Of a stretch of DNA of 64,000 nt, positions 12,001-23,680 are shown piece by piece. Position 1 is the stretch's first letter, and each line of letters begins with the position of its first letter. Position numbers and translations under genes: made by a program. This stretch comes from Nematostella vectensis (taxonomy: Eukaryota > Cnidaria > Anthozoa > Actiniaria > Edwardsiidae). The stretch lies in assembly GCF_932526225.1 (NCBI RefSeq), contig NC_064044.1:8854801-8918800 (forward strand), written 5' to 3'. The notes beneath the pieces were generated by a model, which ran no database searches, was not told the DNA's origin, and saw nothing but the letters and a program-made list of their open reading frames with translations.

Positions 12001-14528
12001 TAGAAAATTGCTCAATCTGTAACACAAAACAAAAGAACCACATGAGACAGAAAACTTGTTTATATGTTCCAGCCAATGTTGGGCATTGTGGTCACACAAT
12101 CCTCTGTGCTAATGGACCAGGCACACAAACACGACTTGAAATCAAGCCTTGGGTTTAATATGCTGAGGGAGATGTGTTTGGGATACTTTTACGTAAATTC
12201 CCCAAAAAATCCTAGGAAAAGTGCCTCAGTAGTAAAACTTTTGGCCACAAGAGGGGCTCATTTCTGAAATAAGAGGAAAGTTTATCTTCAGAGCTATTAT
12301 GAGATCTTAAAATTGCTAGAATTTATTGGAGAGTCTGCTGTACACCTCCATTACTTGTTCTAGTTCCAACGAACCTGAGATTTTTTATTGTTCTAGATAA
12401 AGAATAACTGTCAAACAAATAAAAAAGAAAATGTTTTACTGTAATATACTTACTCTGTTGAAGACTAACCAGTCAACTAATGTCATTACCACAAATGACC
12501 CATACTGCAGTGCACAGAAAACTGGAACAGACTTAAACACAGGACACTATAAGTAACTCGCCCTGGAGATTATCATTATGCTAAACATTCCAAATATCAG
12601 GTGTTAGAGATGAGAAAAGAACATCTAAAGCCTGTGAGTAGGAGCCTAAGATCCATTATTTATTAAAAATCAGACCGAAACAAATTTAGTATATTTGAAA
12701 CAACAACACAAATGTTAAAAAATAAATTCTCTACCTAAAATTTGAATAGATTTTTAAAGTTAAAATCAGTAATTATATCTCCCATCATGTTTTAATATGC
12801 CTCCCTCCCCCTTTGGGATGTTGGCCCCCTTTAAAAAATCCTGGATCCAGCACTAAATCAATGAATTATAATCAATTTACTGCCATACCAGTCTAGACAG
12901 TGCAATTGAGCCAGCATAGATTGCACCAGAAAAAAACACAGTGCCTGGAAACCAGGAAATTAGGATATCCCTGAAAAAAAAAGACAAAAAAGTCTATGCT
13001 ACCATATGTGCATTACCTTGCGTTAAAGATAAAAAATATGTAATTTCCATACCTGTTAACTGATAAATCCAGGTTTATATAACCAAGCACATGGAGACTC
13101 AATAAAACCACAGCCATAGTCCCTGACTGCCAACTAACAAATGCAAACAGAAGAACCAACAATCAATTCACCTAATAAAAACTCTGATAACTACATATGC
13201 ATCTCAGTGACAATCTTAAATCATGGGACTGATTTCCAATCCCAGTATCTATATTATTTGTTTGCGTATATGCGAATTAAAAAGGGGAGAGGTAGTTAAT
13301 TAACACATTGACTTTTTTTAGCTAAATTTAAAAAAAAAAACTGAAAACAGATACCTTCCCTCTATTCTGAGTTTTATACAGCCAGTCAAAGTCAAACACT
13401 GCTGCACCTAGTCAGCTGTATCCAAGCTTTCCAACAGTTTTGCAATCGCCACTTTGCTGATGTGAGAACAAGTTGATGGTTGCTTGTATTTTTCATCAAA
13501 AATACAGCCATGACCATATTGGGAGAGTGTCCTAGGATATCATGTAGTCTATTGGGGCATGATTGAGTGCTGTTCTTATGGATATTTGCGAGCAAAGGTG
13601 GATTCATGGTGATTTTTTCTTGTTTGGCTTTGCCTGGATGAGAAAATAATTTTCCAATGAATCACCACAGCTCTCCTAAATGCTGTCTTTTCTGAAACCA
13701 AATTGATTCCAAAATTGTTCACACTGCTATTCTGGGCGAGTAAGCACACGCAGCTGCTTTGTCTCATATTATCTTTGCTCTACAAAGGAGTTCTTTAGTC
13801 TCTATTCTTCTCGTTCTTTGTGTCGAGGTGCGGATATTGTTCATTTGCCCAATCAAATTGCAGCTTGTAAGAGCTGCGTACTGACCCTTTGGGTCTGTAT
13901 GACCTGGAATTGATTTGTTTGGCTTTAAGGTGAAAAGACTTATAAAAAAACCATCTGACTTTGGGGAGAGGAGTGTTGACTGGCCCTCCCCTCTCTGCTC
14001 TGCAATTTGTAAAGAGCCTTCGGCTCTCGGTAGATATTTCTCCACCTCAATAGAAATGGTATAATTGTTAATTGTAATTGTATTAATGTCTAGGTTGACT
14101 TACCTCTGAAATATTGTGGGGTAGGTGAACTTCAGGATAGACAGAACATACTAGGAACAAAATATCAGCCGAAAAAATATTTTTTTATTAACAGATGTAT
14201 CAATATATATCACAAGTAAGACTCAGATTATACTATGCTGTAATATTCTGTCAATTCGGTTTCCCTGGCCGTTGTTTACCCCACATTTAACCCAGGTTCC
14301 TGAGCAAAAAGTAGGTATCAGCCAATTGACCGTGTTGTACTGGTTGTAGAATAGCCGGACGAATGGACGTATCTCAACTATAGAGGCCCCAAATTTTCTG
14401 TGAACATCACAGGTACTCTGTTGATCTATATCGTGCTTTAGTAAAGTACCTACCTTGTTTGTTAGCGTAGTTATTACCATAAGAACACAGAAACCCGCAA
14501 CTACACTGCGCGTCCGCCATGTTGGCAT
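9080..14528 (-). CDS. tmem241: TMEM241, nucleotide-sugar-transporter-like membrane protein (15 exons)
   Basis: Minus-strand exons in transcript order: 14454-14528, 14104-14150, 13053-13133, 12889-12970, 12454-12531, 11991-12016, 11862-11913, 11148-11187, 11026-11071, 10554-10589, 10439-10473, 10004-10073, 9426-9519, 9275-9339 and 9080-9173. All have GT..AG borders and phases that chain to one frame of 921 bp (306 residues plus TAA). Several short hydrophobic stretches indicate a multi-pass membrane protein. Recognition rests on motifs I recall from the vertebrate protein: LTNK then YVLSILKFTYPTIFQ near the N terminus, IYAGS.ALSRL in the middle, and EFPFLYTREFH near the C terminus. The family resembles the SLC35/VRG4 nucleotide-sugar transporters and is reported in the Golgi. 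The length matches the usual size of about 300. The start is the first ATG of exon 1. Exon 6 is only 26 bp. Confidence 0.88.
9794..9905. repeat. ATC/ATT trinucleotide microsatellite
   Basis: Runs of ATCATC, ATTATT and ACCACC lie in the TMEM241 intron between exons 10004-10073 and 9426-9519. It is low-complexity sequence with no gene. Confidence 0.85.
13134..14103. other. TMEM241 intron 2 with a dispersed repeat
   Basis: This 970-bp intron separates exons 2 and 3. Minus-strand open frames of 60-95 codons in it show no splice-consistent borders. The segment 13745-13860 is an inverted relative of 5748-5860, so part of the intron is repeat-derived. Confidence 0.55.
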
Positions 14529-15425
14529 CCTGTAACACCGCTGACTTGAGCCGCGGTTAAGGTAGCGTGACACAAAGGATTGGCTGCGTGACTTACGAAA
14601 ATTTACGGAACTAAACTCCAAAAATTATTATTCTGAATCAAATCCAAAGTGTTCAAGGTCAATTCTTCAAAGTTTTTTTTAATGACTATGAAGCGTAGTT
14701 CTTGGCTCTCCTTGGCGCACGCACGCCACTGCTCGCTCTATTGGCAATTATAATAGTTAAAGATTAAAGGTTCTGAATTTTTTTGGATAAAATAATAGCG
14801 CAAAAAGCGCCTCGCCTACTCTAACTAACCTAATTCTTAACACCTCTCATACTAACATACCAGTTTGTTAAAGTATTTGTTTGACATTGATCACTTCTAA
14901 ATTACTCGCAGACGTTGCGTTACACAAGTGAATGCGTTAACATCGGAATGCTCAACTCTACCTGATCTGATGAATATTCAACTGAGGGAGTTATTAACTT
15001 CCACACCATGATCGACCGCGTCAGATCGAAGATTCTTTTCCCTCAGATAAACAATTCAAGTCTAGCCCTACAACAAACTACAGTATATGGCGTGAGAGAT
15101 AAGGTAAATCGAACCAGAATCAACAAATAAATAAGCAGGCCTCACGATCTGTTGAAAGCTCTGACTTTCTGCGAGGTCCCCCAAGTACTGTTTACGGTTA
15201 CGAATACGTTATCGATATTTTCTGCAAATACAATTAGCCTACTTCTGGAAATGCCTATGCTGGAAATGTAATCTATTTGACGTAAAAGCTTTATAGTATT
15301 AGTTGTTGGATGGTAATGGTGTTGTGCCAGCTTGCGAATTGGTAATGGTGAAATTCATGTTCATTTGCTTGAAACTGGTGCTGAAGCAAAAGTTCTAGTT
15401 AGACAAAGGCGAGCTCGCCTAATTG
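14209..15425. repeat. Segmental duplication, copy A (TMEM241 exon 1 and 5' flank)
   Basis: This stretch is near-identical to 46667-47860 in the same orientation. Homology begins at TCACAAG, inside TMEM241 intron 1, and ends at CTAATTG just before mobile DNA. Copy A keeps a block of about 25 bp near 14280-14310 that is missing from copy B. It includes the first coding exon and the presumed promoter of TMEM241. Confidence 0.9.
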
Positions 15426-15871
15426 ACCAGCGTGAAGTTGGTTCCTTATTCGCAGTTCCTTTTTCGTCTGTTTTCTTATTCGCTCAGTTCCTTATTCAAA
15501 TCTGGGGGGGTACTTACATGATACATTTTAATTCGAGTTGAAACAGTATTTAGGCATTACAGTTTATTCAGAACAAGTCCAACAGCATTTCGTCGGGTAA
15601 TTCTGGTTGCTTTCACGTGCTTTGCTGCTAAACGGAGCTGTGAACATGAGACTATATATGCTACAAAAGGTCAAATTACGCAATGCGTGCAATCGCTTTC
15701 ACAAATGAATCTAGCCAAAGAGAGGAAATCTACCTCTCATCTAATAAGTGTATTTGTATCTTGGGCTTTCTTTTCAAACGCGTTAATATATTTAGAGGAG
15801 AAATATTCACGCTTAACTTGACTACGTACGCGTGTAGAAGGAATTTGACCTTGCAAACAAAACCACAATTT
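15426..15871. other. Non-coding stretch between duplication and foldback element
   Basis: No gene is supported here. TTCCTTATTCG words at 15440-15500 resemble units of the adjacent foldback element, so this is probably mobile-element debris. It has no counterpart in the second copy of the duplication. Confidence 0.4.
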
Positions 15872-15917
15872 GACAGATAGTGCTTGTTGTCATTTTTAAA
15901 TGACAACAAGCACTATC
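15872..15917. repeat. Near-perfect palindrome with 21-bp arms
   Basis: AGATAGTGCTTGTTGTCATTT is followed after two bases by its exact inverse. The right arm (GACAACAAGCACTATCT) recurs at 18185-18201, so the foldback element is bracketed by copies of this word. Confidence 0.8.
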
Positions 15918-18150
15918 TTAGGGCAGAGACACGAATAGGGAACTGTTCCTTATTCAAGTTAGTTTTCGCGAATAAGGAAATCAAATCTCCCAACGTCCGA
16001 TTTCGTTTAACGTCTTATCCGAATAAGGAATAGACTATGAAGAGGATTGTCAGTGTTTCCTCATCATTTCTCAATAAACGAAAGGAAATTTCATAACGCC
16101 CGATTTCGCTTTAACGACTCCCTTGGAAAGAGTTCTCGAAAAAGGAAATGGTATTTCATAACTCCCGATCTCGTTTTAACTACTTACCCGAATAAGGAAT
16201 AGACTAAAAAGAGGGTTTTTTTTTATATTTTCAAAACATTTCTCGAAAAAGGAAATGGTATTTCATAACTCCCGATCTCGTTTTAACTACTTATCCGAAT
16301 AAGGAATAGACTAAAAAGAGGATCGTTAGTGTTTTCTAAACATTTCTCGAAAAAGGAAATTGTATTTCATAACGCCTGATTTCGTTATAACTACTTATCC
16401 GAATAAGGAATAGACTAAAAAGAGGGTCGTTAGTGTTTTCTAAACATTTCTCGAATAAGAAAATGGTATTTCATAACGCCCGATCTTGTTTTATAACTAC
16501 TTATCCGAATAAGGAATAGACTAAAGAGAGGGTCGTTAGTGTTTCTTAAACATTTCTCGAATAAGGAAATGGTATTTTATAACGCCTGATTTCGTGTTAA
16601 TTACTTATCCGAATAGGGAATACACTAAAAAGAGGGTCGTTAGTGTTTTTTAAACATTTCTCGAATAAGGAAATGGTATTTTATAAAGCCCGATTTCGTT
16701 TTAACTACTTATCCGAATAAGGAATAGACTAAAAAGAGGGTCGTTAGTGTTTTCTAAACATTTCTCGAATAAGAAAATGGTATTTCATAACGCCCGATCT
16801 TGTTTTATAACTACTTATCCGAATAAGGAATAGACTAAAAAGAGGGTCGTTAGTGTTTTCTAAACATTTCTCGAATAAGGAAATGTCATAACGCCTGATT
16901 TCGTGTTAATTACTTATCCGAATAAGGAATAGACTAAAAAGAGGGTCGTTAGTGTTTTTTAAACATTTCTCGAATAAGGAAATGGTATTTTATAACGCCT
17001 GATTTCGTTTTAACTACTTATCCGAATAAGGAATAGACTAAAAAGAGGGTCGTTAGTGTTTTCTAAACATTTCTCGAATAAGGAAATGGTATTTCATAAC
17101 GCCTGATTTCGTGTTGATTACTTATCCGAATAGGGAATACACTAACAAGAGGGTCGTTAGTGTTTTTTAAACATATCTCGAATAAGGAAATGGTATTTTA
17201 TAACGCCTGATTTCGAGAGCATTTTCCCGATGTTTATTTTATTTTTTTAACAGAGTGCATAACGTCAGTCAGGTGCGTACCTAGGACAAGATGCGCTCTC
17301 AGACCCTTTATTGAGGGATCGTCTAATACAATCCTTTTTTATTATATTTATGACTGAGAACTTAGGGTTACGCTCCTGACAGTTCTTGTATGTCAACAGA
17401 ATATACCAGTTCAAACAAATTCGGACGACTGCGGTGTTTTTGTTTGCCAAGTAAGCTTTTACTATAAGGTGTTTACTATATAAGGGATATTATTTAGTCT
17501 CTATATGTTGTAATATTTTTATGCTGCTGATCATCACATCGGTATAATAAATTAATGTTCTCCTTATTCGAGAAATGTTAAGAAAACACTAACGACCCTC
17601 TTTTTAGTCTAATCCTTATTCGGATAAGTAGTTAAAACGAAATCAGGCGTTATGAAATACCTTTTCCTTATTCGAGAAATGTTTAGAAAACACTAACGAC
17701 CCTCTTTTTAGTCTAATCCTTATTCGGATAAGTAGTTAAAACGAAATCAGGCGTTATAAAATACCATTTCCTTATTCGAGAGATGTTTAAAAAAACACTA
17801 ACGACCCTCTTTTTAGTCTATTCCTTATTCGGATAAGTCGTAAACGAAATCGGACGTTGGGAGATTCCATTTACTTGTTCGAGAAATATTAAGAAAATAT
17901 AAAAACCCTCTTTTTAGTCTATTCCTTATTCGGACAAGTAGTTAAAACGAAATCAGGCGTTATGAAATACCATTTCCTTATTCGAGAAATGTTTAAAAAA
18001 CACTAACGACCCTCTTTTTAGTCTATTCCTTATTCGGATAAGTCGTAAAACGAAATCGGACGTTGGGAGATTCCATTTCCTTATTCGCGAAAACTAACTT
18101 GAATAAGAAACAGTTCCCTATTCGTGTCTCTGCACTAATATATTTGTTTT
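15918..18150. mobile_element. Foldback-type element with inverted 104-bp minisatellite arms
   Basis: The left end (GCAGAGACACGAATAGGG) is mirrored near 18125. Inside the left arm a unit of about 104 bp (TTATCCGAATAAGG, GACTAAAAAGAGGGTCGTTAG, CATTTCTCGAATAAGG) repeats roughly a dozen times up to 17215. The right arm at 17556-18140 holds about five inverted copies. The 340-bp centre has no recognisable gene. Long inverted ends made of internal tandem repeats are the hallmark of foldback elements. It lies immediately upstream of the BEL/Pao remnant and probably cut off that element's 5' end. Confidence 0.75.
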
Positions 18151-18221
18151 GTCAGAGCCTTATCTAGTAGCCAAGGTGTCAATTGACAACAAGCACTATC
18201 TGTCAAATGTGGTTTTGTTAG

Positions 18222-20061
18222 CTGGCGAAAGAATATGAAATCACTCGGGCCGAGCTTAACGCTATAATCAACATTGAAGACCCCGATAAACCCGACCTTT
18301 CTGCGCTTGAGAACTGTTCCGAAACTCTTCTACAGCAGTATCTATACACTCAAGCGCGCTCCGTGACTCTTTCTTTAGAATCCATTCACGATAAAAATAT
18401 TGAATCAGCAAACCATTTTGTCCCAACCACACTTCCGGCCCCTCAGCTCGGCGAATATCCATTTCCGCAATCAACACCGGCACCCTTTAAAACGTCAATC
18501 ATCGACTCGCCTTTGGAATTTCCTCAATCCGTACCACAACCACTTATACCCGTCACGCCAGTTCCAATCACGCAATCTAGCACAGGAAACCCAATGTTTA
18601 ATAATAATCCGTTCTCTGGATTTGACTCAGAACTCCTTCCATCGAAAGCATCGACAAACACTTCTTCGCAAAACCCCTCGGTACCAGTCCCGCGCGCCGA
18701 GACCACAGGCCTACCGAACAACGCGAAAGGTGTCGTGACGTTCGTCAGCGCGCCCCATACATTTACCGATTATAGTCCGAGAAAACCCTACGCGCCTTCG
18801 CATGACGTCCACCACGCTACGTGGACCACAGGAATCCCGCCTAGACAAATCGATGTCCCGGTGAAATCGATCGTCCCGTTACAGACCGTATTCGGTGTAC
18901 AGGCTCCTACATTCAAGCCTAAATTTTCCCCAGTTCCGCTACCGACATCGGATCCTATTCCATTTCAACCGCCACAAGAAACACCTCGAGCACATCCGCT
19001 CCTACCGAACGATGATCCCTTGACCAGACTTGCTGATCTGTTGAGCGAGAGAAGAAAACGAGAAGCTCTTCCGCTCCCGGAGCCAGATGTCTTCCGTGGC
19101 GACCTGCTACACTACCCGAGATGGCTTAAATCGTTTGAGACTATCGTTGAAGGTCAGACGGACAGTCCTTCTGAACGCCTCTACTACCTCGGACGGTACA
19201 CCGCTGGAGATCCCAAAGAAGCTATCAGCGGGTATATCAACCGAGAAGACATCGCCTCGTATCACCAAGCCAAGGCAGTCCTGAGACAACGCTATCAACG
19301 ACTGGCCCAAGATCGCCAACAATGACGGACACGCCCTTCAAAAGTTTTCGGATTTCCTAAACCAAACCCTAGCTGTGATGACAAGCATAAGCTACCTCCA
19401 TGTTCTGAACGACCCTGAGGAAAACCAAAAGATGCTATTCAAACTGCCGAATTATTTAATTAACAGATGGGGAAGAGAAGTCGACGCATGCATTTCCGAT
19501 GAAACAGCACAAGCCAGCGAAAGCGACACCCCAGGATTCCCGCCCTTTTCAAGATTTTGTGCCTTTTTGCAAAAGGAAGCGCGCATCGCTTGTAACCCTG
19601 TGATATCGCACCCATCTTCGAGGAATGGAGGCAGGAAATTCGAGCCACAACAGGAATCCCGTCAAGGCACACAGAACCGAAATCCCCCACCGAGACAAAT
19701 AGGGGTTCGCGCTACCGGCGTCGAAGAAAAGGAATCTGGCGGCGACCATCAAAAACAAAAAGAACAAGGCTCAACCCCAGAGTGTCCAAAATGCAAAGGA
19801 GTACATTCCCTCGAGACATGTGAAGAGTACTTAGCACTCACAACAGAACAACGAAAGGACTTCGTTATAAAGCAGGACGCTGCCTCGGATGCCTACGATT
19901 TGGCCACTAAAACCGGGATTGCCGACGGAAGAAGACGTGCAAGACCTGCAAAGGCACACATTCTTCGACCTTGCACGACCCTAACTATGTTCCTAAACAA
20001 AGGAATCGCAATGGCGAAGAAAGAGAAAATCCAGAATCCTCTGTTATCAATCGCATCGTAA
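18222..20061 (+). pseudogene. BEL/Pao gag remnant
   Basis: The open frame starts right after an in-frame TAG at 18219-18221, so its real start is missing. It runs to a TGA at 19323-19325 and then continues in another frame (from about 19310). Downstream in that frame, a CCHC-type knuckle (CPKCKGVHSLETC) lies near 19790, and a second pair of knuckle-like motifs around 19875-19960 is in a shifted frame. The segment FRGDLLHYPRWLKSFE is typical of the BEL gag domain. Gag forms the particle and packages the RNA. This copy is broken by at least two frame changes. Confidence 0.8.
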
Positions 20062-20855
20062 CTAAAAGGACACAGAACGAAGCAAGCTCCTTAATCGTCC
20101 CGGTTTGGGTTCATCACGCGTCAGACCCTTCACAAAAACACCTTGTGTACGCGCTGCTCGATGATCAGTCAGACGCCTGTTTTGTTAAGGACAGTGTCCT
20201 CGAGAAGCTGTCAATCAACGGTTTCGACACACAGCTAGAGCTAAACACCGTATTAGGAAAGGACGTTATTAAATGCAAAAAGGTAAACGGACTCGTCTTC
20301 AAAGGCTTGAATCAAACAACGGAAATCTCTCTTCCTCGTTCCTATTCGCGAGATTCCATCCTCGCAAGGCGCTCACAGATACCAACTCCAGAACTCGCGC
20401 GCACGTGGCCTCACCTTGAACAAATCGCCAACGAACTGTCGCCGCACAAAGAAGATATCGAAGTGGGCCTACTAATTGGCAATAACTGCGCGCGCGCCAT
20501 CAGGCCACGAGAGATAATTCCCAGAGGAGAGGACGACCCCTATGGACAAAGGACGCTTCTAGGATGGGGTATCATCGGAAAAACTGTCCCAAATGCAGTT
20601 GGCGAGTCAGACGCACACATCAATACAATCGTGACTACCGACCCAGCAATCGATGGCTCAACATGTCATTTTGTTTTTCGCACGCAAACTAAAGAGATTA
20701 TCTCGCCATCGCAAATAAATAAGATGTTCGGACAGGACTTTGTCGAAAATACCGCCGCCGAGGAGAAGACCCTCTCTCGAGACGAAAGAAGTTTTCTAGA
20801 TCAAATGGACTCCTCTATCCGTCAGCTCCAGGACGGGCGCAGATACTTTTCCTAA
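19971..20855 (+). pseudogene. BEL/Pao aspartic protease region remnant
   Basis: The frame holds LLDDQSDACFV, which is the DD/TG.S-like active-site neighbourhood of the retropepsin-type domain in BEL/Pao polyproteins, and later the GLLIGNNCA and LLGWGIIGK blocks that follow it in this family. It is interrupted by a stop at 20853-20855, after which related coding sequence carries on in other frames. In a live element this enzyme matures the polyprotein. Confidence 0.8.
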
Positions 20856-20939
20856 CAACCGACAAATCGCATTAGGTCGCTTACTAGGCCTAAAGAAACG
20901 ACTCACGAACGACTTTATGGCGAATACTACAGATCCTTC

Positions 20940-21662
20940 ATGCGCGACGTCATCGAGAAAGGGCACGCTGAAGAGGTCCCTGTCAAAGAGTTACGAAGAA
21001 ACGACGGTAAAGTTTGGTTCCTACCCCATCACGGTGTATATCACCCACAGATAAACAAGATGAGAGTGGTATTCAACGCGAGCGCAGAGTACAACGGTAC
21101 ATCGCTGAACCGGAGCCTAATGCAAGGACCGGATATGACAAACAACTTAACAGGAGTCCTTCTTCGCTTCAGGAAAGAAGAAGTAGCCTTTATGGCAGAT
21201 ATAGAAGGGATGTTCCACCAAGTGAAGGTCGCCCCAGAAAATCGAGATCTCCTTCGTTTCTTGTGGTGGGAAGACGGAGACACATCGAAACCCGTAAAGG
21301 AATATCGCATGACCGTCCACTTGTTCGGAGCAACATCTTCTCCCGCGTGTGCAAACTTCGCTCTGAAGAGAACCGCGGAAGACAACAAGGAGGAATTCGG
21401 TGAAGACGCCGCAAACTTCGTGCGGGAAGATTTTTATGTTGACGACGGTTTGAAGTCGGTGCCGACGGTAGAAGAAGCAAACGAGCTCATCACCAAAACA
21501 AAGGCAATGTGCCGCAAAGGTTGGTTTAACATACAAAAGTTCACAAGCAACAAAAGGGAAGTCATCGAGCAAATCCCAGTCGATCAAAGAGCAAAGGGTG
21601 TACAAGACCTCGACCTAACAATGGATAGGCTTTCCAATGAACGAGCCCTCGGAGCGCAATAG
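20940..21662 (+). pseudogene. BEL/Pao reverse transcriptase remnant
   Basis: This 240-codon stretch shows the reverse transcriptase signatures RVVFNASA, ADIEGMFHQV, the SSPACANFAL block and the catalytic YVDD motif. It ends at a TAG (21660-21662) where the family normally carries a tryptophan, consistent with a single nonsense change, and the downstream frame continues as related sequence. It is inactive as it stands. Confidence 0.88.
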
Positions 21663-23680
21663 TGCGTTGAATCGGACGAATTCCAATTCGGAACAGAATT
21701 AAAGGATCGACCACCCACTAGAAGATCTATCCTATCCGTCGTAAGCTCGGTATTCGACCCGCTCGGCTTAATCGCGCCCTTCGTCCTGAAGGGTAAACAA
21801 ATATTGCAACAGTTGTGCAAGGAAGACAAGGGGTGGGATGAGAAAGTTCCAGAAAACGATTGTACAGCGTGGGAACCATGGAAGACAGATCTTCACTCAT
21901 TGTCGAAATTAAAGATCCCTCGCTGCTACAAACCGCCCAATTTCGGCGACATCGCCTCTGCAGAACTTCACCACTTCTCGGACGCCAGAACAACTAGATA
22001 TGGTCAATGTTCATACCTGCGACTGAAGAACCGCCCAATTTCGGCGACATCGCCCTCTGCAGAACTTCACCACTTCTCGGACGCCAGAACAACTGGATAT
22101 GGTCAATGTTCATACCTGCGACTGAAGAACCGCCCAATTTCGGCGACATCGCCCTCTGCAGAACTTCACCACTTCTCGGACGCCAGAACAACTGGATATG
22201 GTCAATGTTCATACCTGCGACTGAAGAACCGCCCAATTTCGGCGACATCGCCTCTGCAGAACTTCACCACTTCTCGGACGCCAGTTCAACTGGATATGGT
22301 CAATGTTCATACCTGCGACTGAAGAACCGCCCAATTTCGGCGACATCGCCCTCTGCAGAACTTCACCACTTCTCGGACGCCAGTTCAACTGGATATGGTC
22401 AATGTTCATACCTGCGACTGAAGAACCGCCCAATTTCGGCGACATCGCCCTCTGCAGAACTTCACCACTTCTCGGACGCCAGAACAACTGGATATGGTCA
22501 ATGTTCATACCTGCGACTGAAGAACCGCCCAATTTCGGCGACATCGCCTCTGCAGAATTTCACCACTTCTCGGACGCCAGTTCAACTGGATATGGTCAAT
22601 GTTCATACCTGCGACTGAAGAACCGCCAAGGTTTCATCCATTGTTGCCTGGTAATGGCTAAGTCACGTGTCACGCCTCTTAAACAGGTAACTGTACCTCG
22701 ACTAGAGCTCACAGCAGCTTTAACGGCAGATAAGATGAGCGCCTTCCTTCGAAAGGAACTCCAGTACGAAAATTTGAAGGAATACTTCTGGACCGACAGC
22801 AAGGTGGTACTCGGTTACGTGACCAACGATGCAAAGCGCCTTCACAGCTACGTCGCAAATAGGGTGCAGCAGATAAGAAACCAGACGGAGCCCCACCAAT
22901 GGAGGTACGTTTCCACGGACGATAACCCTGCAGATGACGCATCGCGCGGTCTTAGCGTACAAGCCCTCCTCAACAACGATCGGTGGTGGCAAGGGCCTCG
23001 ATTTCTATGGGAAGACCGTGTGACGTCCCACGTGCCAGACACCACCATACAAGACGAAGACCCCGAGGTGAGGCCAACGACCACGTTAGCTACCAAGACC
23101 GTAGAGCACTTTGATCTCATCCGACGTCTCGAGAAGTTCTCAAACTCAGCAGAAGTACAAACACCAAGAAGGCGTGCAAAATCGATCATCGTATCACACA
23201 TCGAACCGAACGGCGTGCGACATCGACGTGGATCTAATTACTCGCGCTGAAATAGAAATCCTGAAAGCGGTCCAGAAGCAACACTTTCCAGAGGAAATTG
23301 CCGCTTTAAGACAGAAGCCAGGTATTCTGAAACAACCAGCGCCTTGCGCAAGCTCGACCCCTTCATTGATCCAAACGGAATCCTGAGAGTAGGGGGACGC
23401 TTACGAAATGCAGACCTAGAGTTCGCAGTCAAGCACCCAGTGGTCCTACCGCGGAAATGTCATGTGGCAGAGCTGTTAATAGGGCATGTCCATGCTCTCT
23501 CAAGTCACCAGGGACGCAGCAGAACTCACTCAGAAATCAGAGCTTCTGGTTATTGGATACTCGGAGGGAGCTCTGCTGTTGGTCATTTCATATCCAAATG
23601 TGTTACCTGTATCAAGACAAGAGGCACCGCACAAACACAAAAAATGGCCAAGGTTAAATTTGCCCTAACCCACGATTAAA
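21663..23680 (+). pseudogene. BEL/Pao RNase H and integrase N-terminal remnant
   Basis: After the reverse transcriptase stop comes the connection region, then an RNase H-like start (ELHHFSDA) that is tandemly repeated (see 21945-22625). The segment then resumes with VTPLKQVTVPRLELTAA, the YFWTDSKVVLGY catalytic neighbourhood and the NPADDASRG motif. After a further frame change at about 23240, an integrase zinc-binding region with spaced H-H-C-C (GHVHALSSHQGR ... CVTCIK) is seen at 23344-23660. The catalytic integrase core and 3' LTR are absent. Confidence 0.82.
21945..22625 (+). repeat. 99/98-bp tandem repeat inside the RNase H segment, seven copies
   Basis: The word ATGTTCATACCTGCG occurs at 22007, 22106, 22205, 22303, 22402, 22501 and 22599. 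Spacings are therefore 99, 99, 98, 99, 99 and 98 bp. The 99-bp copies carry an extra C (GCCCTCTG against GCCTCTG) and keep the frame. The 98-bp copies shift it. Each unit spans about 33 codons around ELHHFSDA. Confidence 0.95.

Larger units (their letters stand above)
18222..23680 (+). mobile_element. BEL/Pao-type LTR retrotransposon remnant
   Basis: Decayed coding segments occur in the usual BEL order: gag with zinc knuckles, aspartic protease, reverse transcriptase, RNase H, then the N-terminal zinc-binding part of integrase. It is non-functional: the frame changes several times, there is an in-frame stop where reverse transcriptase joins RNase H, the start of RNase H is expanded by a 99-bp tandem repeat, and the element stops before the integrase catalytic core. 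I find no flanking LTR pair, primer-binding site or target-site duplication. Its base composition is clearly higher in GC than its surroundings, as expected for inserted coding DNA. Confidence 0.9.

Noticed and set aside
13392-14045. Two adjacent minus-strand frames as a separate small gene
   Set aside because: They lie in TMEM241 intron 2, have no splice-consistent borders, and partly coincide with a dispersed repeat also found at 5748-5860.
14223-14621. 132-codon minus-strand frame as the true TMEM241 start exon
   Set aside because: The frame runs through the donor at 14453 into intron and starts upstream of the conserved start. Splicing at 14454 to exon 14150 gives the family-like sequence LTNK-YVLS instead.
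15918-18150. CRISPR-like or LTR interpretation of the 104-bp repeats
   Set aside because: Units are contiguous without unique spacers and occur in inverted arms. The genome is eukaryotic. Foldback structure explains them better than a pair of direct LTRs.
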